From JBQTIP01 sp052388025 (GTDB taxonomy: Bacteria > Actinomycetota > UBA4738 > HRBIN12): 5,537 nt of DNA. The first letter of the stretch is position 1. Every line of letters begins with the position of its first letter. The stretch is from positions 1 through 5,537 of the forward strand of contig JBQTIP010000043.1 in NCBI GenBank assembly GCA_052388025.1, in the 5' to 3' direction. This document shows, one piece after another, positions 1 through 3,555 of this stretch. The notes below the pieces were generated by a model, which searched no databases, was not told where the DNA came from, and was given only the letters and a program-made list of their open reading frames with translations. A program made the translations under genes and the position numbers.

Positions 1-534
1 TCGGAGAAGGCCTCGCGGTTCGTACGGTTCTGCGACGCGTTCAACGTCCCGATCGTCACGTTCGTCGACGTGCCGGGGTTCCTCCCGGGGACGGCACAGG
101 AGTACGGGGGCATCATCCGCCACGGCGCGAAGCTCCTGTACGCCTTCGCCGAGGCCACGGTGCCGCGCATGACCGTCATCACGCGGAAGGCCTACGGGGG
201 CGCGTACCTCGTCATGAACTCCAAGCACCTCCGCGCCGACGTGTCATTCGCCTGGCCGACCGCCGAGATCGCGGTCATGGGGCCCGAGGGCGCCGTGAAC
301 ATAGTGTTCCGCAAGCAGATCGAGAAGGCAGAGGACCCCGCGAGCCGCAAGCGAGAGCTCATCGCCGAGTATCAGCGAAAGTTCGCGAACCCGTACGTGG
401 CCGCCGAGCGCGGCTTCATCGACGACGTAATCGAGCCGGCCGAGACTCGGCCGCGGTTGGTGAAGGCCCTTCGGATGCTCTCGACGAAACGCGACGCGGT
501 CCCGCCACGAAAGCACGGGAACATCCCGCTGTGA
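1..534 (+). CDS. Acyl-CoA carboxylase carboxyltransferase (beta) subunit, 3' part
   Basis: The last 177 residues of a biotin-dependent acyl-CoA carboxylase beta subunit (PccB/AccD5 family, usually about 520-550 residues); the 5' two thirds lie outside the window. The family transfers carboxylate from carboxybiotin to acetyl- or propionyl-CoA in the cytoplasm, giving malonyl- or methylmalonyl-CoA. Visible C-terminal carboxyltransferase motifs are VDVPGFLPGTAQEYGG (residues 22-37), IRHGAKLLYAFAEATVPR (39-56), RKAYGGAYLVMNSKHL (62-77), AWPTAEIAVMGPEGA (about 84-98), NPYVAAERGFIDDVI and the typical ending RKHGNIPL. Gly67-Ala68 match the second oxyanion hole of the family. The residue after GGAY, the known specificity position, is Leu70. 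The stop overlaps the next start by GTGA. Family assignment is firm; the acyl substrate is not, so no symbol is given. Confidence 0.96.
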   Translation, partial: SEKASRFVRFCDAFNVPIVTFVDVPGFLPGTAQEYGGIIRHGAKLLYAFAEATVPRMTVITRKAYGGAYLVMNSKHLRADVSFAWPTAEIAVMGPEGAVNIVFRKQIEKAEDPASRKRELIAEYQRKFANPYVAAERGFIDDVIEPAETRPRLVKALRMLSTKRDAVPPRKHGNIPL

Positions 535-794
535 GCCAAGACCGGCGCTTCGAGCTGCCCGACGACCTCACCCCGGAGGAGGAGCGAGCGACCCTGACCG
601 CGCTCGAGCGCTACTTCTTCGAGGAGGACCCTCGCCCGTACGACTGGGTGCTCGCCGGCCGGATGGACTGCACGGGCCACGGCGCTCTCCAGGTCAAGCG
701 GCTGACCGACGCGCCGTGGAGGGTGGGACGGCGAGTGCAGTTCGCCCGGCGCGGCCTGGCGCTGCCGCTCTACGGCCGCGGCGACGCCAGGTAG
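531..794 (+). CDS. Small acyl-CoA carboxylase epsilon-like protein
   Basis: An 87-residue protein starting at GTG 531, whose start overlaps the carboxyltransferase stop as GTGA. The N-terminal half carries a segment LPDDLTPEEERATLTALERYF (about residues 9-29, acidic and probably helical), followed by DWVLAGRM; the C-terminal half is basic with several Arg and Trp. Actinobacterial acyl-CoA carboxylases often have a short, poorly conserved epsilon subunit encoded next to the beta subunit that helps join the alpha and beta subunits. Size, position and the TPEE-plus-helix pattern with a Trp/Ala/Gly-Arg segment fit that role. The identification rests mainly on context because these subunits diverge quickly. 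No membrane segment or signal peptide is visible. No strong ribosome binding site is seen, so translation probably depends on coupling to the upstream gene. Confidence 0.72.
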   Translation: MSQDRRFELPDDLTPEEERATLTALERYFFEEDPRPYDWVLAGRMDCTGHGALQVKRLTDAPWRVGRRVQFARRGLALPLYGRGDAR

Positions 795-796
795 CG

Positions 797-1093
797 ATGG
801 GCGCCACCAAGACGGCCGGCGCGGCTCCCGGCCGCGACGAAGCCCTGGCCGCGTTCCGCGAGGAGGGTTGCTCCGAGTCGCGGTTCTGGGGAAACGGGCC
901 GGGGGACTCGTACGGCCGGCACTCGCACGGGTACCACAAGGTGCTCTTCTGCCTGGCCGGCGCGATCACGTTCCATCTCCCGGGCCGCGAGGTCAAGCTG
1001 GTCTCAGGCGACCGATTGGACATCGAGCCGGACACGGAGCATTCCGCAACCGTTGGGCCCCAAGGGGTCGAGTGCGTCGAGGCCTCGCGGTGA
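797..1093 (+). CDS. Small single-domain cupin protein
   Basis: A 98-residue cytoplasmic protein made almost entirely of one cupin beta-barrel. I start it at ATG 797, two bases after the preceding stop, with AGG at 789-791 as a short ribosome binding site; an in-frame GTG at 716 would overlap the previous gene by 79 bases and add an Arg/Ala-rich stretch unlike a cupin. Cupin motif 1 is RHSHGYHKVLFCLAGAITF (residues 41-59), with His42 and His44; motif 2 is GDRLDIEPDTEH (71-82), with Pro78 and His82. Three histidines could bind a metal, but the usual Glu of the HxHx(3-4)E pattern is replaced by Lys48. Cupins of this size bind or isomerise small molecules or act as sensors, and the substrate cannot be read from the sequence. 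The gene overlaps the downstream glycosyltransferase by GTGA. Confidence 0.88.
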   Translation: MGATKTAGAAPGRDEALAAFREEGCSESRFWGNGPGDSYGRHSHGYHKVLFCLAGAITFHLPGREVKLVSGDRLDIEPDTEHSATVGPQGVECVEASR

Positions 1094-2217
1094 CGAGCGT
1101 CGCCTTCCAGATCGACCAGCTGTACTTCCAGGCCCCCGGCGGGATCGGGACGTACGTGCGGAACCTCGTCCCGGCCCTCGCGCGCCGGGACCCGAGCCTG
1201 GAGATCAAGCTCTTCCACGCGCGATTCCCGGGCCACCGTCCCCCCGAGCGCTGGGTCCGCGACTTTTGGGTCGAGGAGCTCCCGGCGCAGATCCGGTCGC
1301 TCTACCCGCGGTGGAACCTGACCCGCCGCCCTGTGCTGCCGGCGAGCCTCTCCTCGGCCGGAGTGCTCCACGCGCCGAACCCGGCGGCGATCCCGCCTGC
1401 CGGCTCGGGCCAGCGGCTCGTGGTCACGGTGCACGATCTCGCCTTCGAGCTGTACCCGGGGATGTTCCCTCGGGCTTGGCGGACGCTCTACCGGACGGGG
1501 CTCCGCGCCGCCGTCCGCCGAGCCGATGCGATCATCACGCCCTCCCGCAACACCGCGGAGGACCTGCTCTCGCGCACGAAGGTGCACCCGGAACGGCTCC
1601 ACATCGTCCCGCTCGCGGCCTCACTCGAGGTCCGAAGCGACCATCCCGAGGCCACGCTCGCGCGACTCAAGATCCCGCGGCCGTACGTGCTGTTCGTCGG
1701 GACGCTCGAGCCGAGGAAGAACCTCGTTCGACTGATCCGGGCATACCGGCGCGTTGCGGCGGCCGGGCTCCCGCACGCGCTCGTGCTGGCCGGGCCGCTC
1801 GGCTGGGAGAACCAGGCTCTGCACCGTGAGATCGCGCTGTCGGGCCCCGGTGACATCGTGATGACCGGCGATGCGTCCGAGGCCGACCGCGACGCCCTGT
1901 ATCGAGGCGCGTCGGCGTTCGCCTACCCGTCGCTCTACGAGGGGTTCGGCCTGCCGGTGCTCGAGGCCATGGCGCGGGGCGTCCCCACGATCGCGTCGAG
2001 CTCGTCGTCGGTCCCCGAGGTGGCCGGCGAGGCCGCCCTGAGCGTGAACCCGCGTTCGGTCCGCGAGATCGCGCACGCGATCGAGACCGTGCTCACCGAC
2101 CCGGAGCTCGCCGAGAAGCTGGGGCTTCGCGGGCGGGCGCGGGCCGAGCGGTTCTCGTGGGACGAGACGGCGCGCCTGACGCTGGACGTGTACGAGATGG
2201 TGGCCGGGCTGAAGTGA
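1090..2217 (+). CDS. GT4-type glycosyltransferase (GT-B fold)
   Basis: A 375-residue retaining glycosyltransferase of the GT4/'glycosyl transferases group 1' kind, which moves a sugar from a nucleotide-sugar donor to a glycan or lipid acceptor at the cytoplasmic face. The N-terminal acceptor domain has the glycine-rich loop PGGIGTY (residues 16-22) and VHDLAFELYPG (114-124). The C-terminal donor domain begins around 198 with YVLFVGTLEPRKN (199-211) and contains the diagnostic EGFGLPVLEAMARGVPTIA (284-302), where Glu284 and Glu292 form the E-x7-E pattern that contacts the donor. Length is normal. GTG 1090 is chosen because it overlaps the cupin stop as GTGA, has GAGG at 1079-1082 seven bases upstream, and puts the first beta strand (VAFQIDQLYF) at the N-terminus. 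A longer in-frame reading from 868 only adds a shadow of the cupin. Sugar and acceptor are unknown; mannosyl- or glucosyltransferases of capsule or O-antigen type look most alike. Confidence 0.95.
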   Translation: MTSVAFQIDQLYFQAPGGIGTYVRNLVPALARRDPSLEIKLFHARFPGHRPPERWVRDFWVEELPAQIRSLYPRWNLTRRPVLPASLSSAGVLHAPNPAAIPPAGSGQRLVVTVHDLAFELYPGMFPRAWRTLYRTGLRAAVRRADAIITPSRNTAEDLLSRTKVHPERLHIVPLAASLEVRSDHPEATLARLKIPRPYVLFVGTLEPRKNLVRLIRAYRRVAAAGLPHALVLAGPLGWENQALHREIALSGPGDIVMTGDASEADRDALYRGASAFAYPSLYEGFGLPVLEAMARGVPTIASSSSSVPEVAGEAALSVNPRSVREIAHAIETVLTDPELAEKLGLRGRARAERFSWDETARLTLDVYEMVAGLK

Positions 2218-3140
2218 AGGTCTCGCTGATCACGACGGTGAAGGACGCGTGCGAGAGTGTCGGCGACTTCCTCGCGTCGGTGGCCGCGCAGACGCGGCCT
2301 CCGGACGAGATCGTGGTCGTGGACGGGGGATCCAGCGACGCCACGGTCGAAACGCTACGCGCCGCAGCCGGGATCACGCTGATCGAGGAACCCGGCGCGA
2401 ACATCGCGCGCGGCCGCAACGTCGCGATCCGGGCGGCCGCCCACGACGTGATCGCGGTCTCCGACGCCGACTGCGTCCTGGAGCCGGACTGGCTGGAGCG
2501 GCTGCTGGAGCCGATCGAGGCGGGGGCCGACGTCGCGATGGGCTTCTACCGGCCGATCATCGAGGGCTTTTTCCAGGCCTGCATGTCGGCGGTGAACCTG
2601 CCCGACGCGGACGAGCTCAGCGAGGACACCTTCCTGCCCTCGGCGCGGTCGGTGGCGTTCCGCCGGGAGGCCTTCGAGGCCGCCGGAGGCTACCCGGAGT
2701 GGCTCGACATCGGCGAGGACAGCTACGTCAATCTCCGGTGGCGCGAGCTGGGGCTCGAGATGCGTCTAGCGGCGGACGCGGTCGCGAACTGGCGGCTGCG
2801 CTCGACGCTCGGGCAGACCTGGAAGCAGTACTTTCGATACGCGCGGGGCGATGCGATCGCCGGGATGAATCCCGAGCGCAACGGGCTCCGGTTCGCGGCC
2901 TACTCCGGGGCGGCGTTCGCGTGGAGCTCGAGGCGCCGGGCCCTGAAGCCGCTCGCGCTGGTCGCCGCCGCCGCGCGCGCGGTGAAGCCGGTTCGACGGG
3001 CGATGGCACGCATCGAAGACCCCGGCGAGCGCGCCGCGGCGGTGCTCGCGGTTCCGGCCCTCATGGCATTCACGGACGCCGCGAAGATGGCAGGATACCT
3101 CGCCGGCCTGCTCGAGCCCCGTCGTTCTGCCTCGCGTTGA
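2214..3140 (+). CDS. GT2-type glycosyltransferase (GT-A fold)
   Basis: A 308-residue inverting glycosyltransferase of the GT2 type. Visible motifs are the N-terminal strand VSLITTVKDA (3-12), PPDEIVVVDGGSSD (29-42, nucleotide binding), PGANIARGRN (60-69), the metal-binding DxD as SDADC (83-87), and GEDSYVNLRWRELG (167-180), whose Glu/Asp is the usual place for the catalytic base. WKQYFRYARGDA (203-214) resembles the acceptor-side motif of this group. The C-terminus has hydrophobic stretches (about 246-257 and 274-300) that could lie on or in the membrane. GTG 2214 overlaps the upstream stop as GTGA and gives the expected N-terminus; no clear ribosome binding site is seen, which fits coupling. 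It probably acts after or beside the GT4 enzyme on the same glycan. Donor and acceptor cannot be deduced. Confidence 0.94.
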   Translation: MKVSLITTVKDACESVGDFLASVAAQTRPPDEIVVVDGGSSDATVETLRAAAGITLIEEPGANIARGRNVAIRAAAHDVIAVSDADCVLEPDWLERLLEPIEAGADVAMGFYRPIIEGFFQACMSAVNLPDADELSEDTFLPSARSVAFRREAFEAAGGYPEWLDIGEDSYVNLRWRELGLEMRLAADAVANWRLRSTLGQTWKQYFRYARGDAIAGMNPERNGLRFAAYSGAAFAWSSRRRALKPLALVAAAARAVKPVRRAMARIEDPGERAAAVLAVPALMAFTDAAKMAGYLAGLLEPRRSASR

Positions 3141-3184
3141 ACTATCAGTCCTTCCGTTGGGACGATCGTGAGGGAGGTTGTTGG
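3141..3184. other. Spacer between convergent genes, possible weak terminator
   Basis: This 44-base gap lies between the end of the + strand operon and the end of the - strand coiled-coil gene. CCTTCC (3150-3155) can pair with GGGAGG (3172-3177), six pairs including one G-T, around a 16-base loop. No T-run follows on either strand, so intrinsic termination is doubtful. Confidence 0.3.
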
Positions 3185-3433
3185 TCAGCCGGCGTGGCGT
3201 TCGAGATGGGCGTCGACGCGGGCGTTGATGGCGTCGAGCCGCGCCTCCACTGCATCGAACCGGGCGTCCACATGGTCGAAGCGGGCGTCCACATGGTCGA
3301 AGCGGGCATCCATGCGGGAGGCCAGGGAATCCATCCGGTCGCCGAGGGCATCGATCCGGCCGCCCAGATAGAAGAGCGTCCCGAGGGACGTCGCCGCAAG
3401 CAAGCCGATCGCCGTCCAGACTGCAGCGTCCAT
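3185..3433 (-). CDS. Small membrane-anchored heptad-repeat (coiled-coil) protein
   Basis: An 82-residue protein with no recognised function. Residues 5-24 (VWTAIGLLAATSLGTLFYLG) form one hydrophobic helix, long enough to cross the membrane. Residues 26-74 are seven consecutive heptads of the type R-(I/M/V)-D-x-R-(F/L)-D. Hydrophobic residues fall at the second and sixth positions, a 4-3 spacing expected for an amphipathic helix or coiled coil. The protein ends HLERHAG. Heptads 3 to 5 are nearly identical because the DNA holds an exact 21-bp tandem duplication. I start it at ATG 3433 because the membrane segment follows at once; in-frame ATGs at 3463 and 3478 have no better ribosome binding site. 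The heptad pattern and hydrophobic start favour this reading over the opposite strand. Such proteins often form oligomers at the membrane, but the role here is unknown. Confidence 0.8.
   Translation of the reverse strand: MDAAVWTAIGLLAATSLGTLFYLGGRIDALGDRMDSLASRMDARFDHVDARFDHVDARFDAVEARLDAINARVDAHLERHAG
3261..3302. repeat. Exact 21-bp tandem duplication in the heptad region
   Basis: Bases 3261-3281 and 3282-3302 are identical over 21 bp, and 3303-3323 starts as a degenerate third copy. On the - strand each unit encodes one heptad (HVDARFD register). Perfect identity at third codon positions suggests a recent duplication, and the unit length keeps the frame and the coiled-coil register. Confidence 0.9.
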
Positions 3434-3469
3434 CAATTGCAATCTAGCACCCGGGGGTGACATCCAAGT
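3434..3469 (-). promoter_or_regulatory. Candidate promoter, possibly leaderless, for the coiled-coil gene
   Basis: Read on the - strand, TAGATT (3446-3441) resembles a -10 box (TAnnnT). The ATG at 3433 begins seven bases after it, so transcription could start at or next to the start codon. No Shine-Dalgarno sequence is present. A possible -35 (CTTGGA, 3468-3463, 16-base spacing) matches poorly. Leaderless transcripts with this spacing are common in actinobacteria. This is inference from one weak motif. Confidence 0.3.
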
Positions 3470-3509
3470 CCGCAGCATCGCGACACGACGAGTCGATCCC
3501 CTCCTCGAA

Positions 3510-3545
3510 AGCCGAACCGGCTCCGCTCGTCTGCGCCCCGGGGCG
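3510..3545 (-). terminator. Inverted repeats downstream of the large - strand gene
   Basis: Two inverted repeats lie just after the stop at 3556. CGCCCCGGGGCG (3534-3545) is a perfect 12-base palindrome 10 bases past the stop. AGCCG-GTT-CGGCT on the - strand (3522-3510) can form a 5-bp stem, extendable by G-T pairs, and is followed by only a short T tract (TTTC). They could end transcription of the large gene or work with a factor, but neither has a good U-tract. Confidence 0.35.
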
Positions 3546-3555
3546 ACCGCTGAAC

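Noticed and set aside
716..796. N-terminal extension of the cupin from GTG 716
   Set aside because: It overlaps the preceding gene by 79 bases and encodes an Arg/Ala/Pro-rich stretch typical of an out-of-frame reading, while ATG 797 has a ribosome binding site and correct operon spacing.
868..1089. Longer N-terminus for the GT4 glycosyltransferase
   Set aside because: The extra 74 residues lie across the cupin gene in another frame and lack GT features; the fold starts naturally at GTG 1090.
694..1602. Large - strand open frame opposite the cupin and GT4 gene
   Set aside because: Arg/Glu/Pro-rich translation with no recognisable motif, lying opposite two clear genes; typical antisense shadow in high-GC DNA.
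3148..3163. GTCC/GGAC hairpin after the GT2 stop
   Set aside because: Only four base pairs with an eight-base loop and no T-run; too weak to call a terminator.
3261..3323. CRISPR-like or regulatory direct repeats
   Set aside because: The units are contiguous 21-bp copies without spacers and encode heptads, so they are coding repeats.
2249..3460. Long + strand frame across the GT2 gene and into the coiled-coil region
   Set aside because: The part over the GT2 gene is Arg/Gly-rich noise. The repetitive end (GVHMVEA units) is the complement of the heptad repeats, whose - strand reading has a membrane helix and proper heptads.
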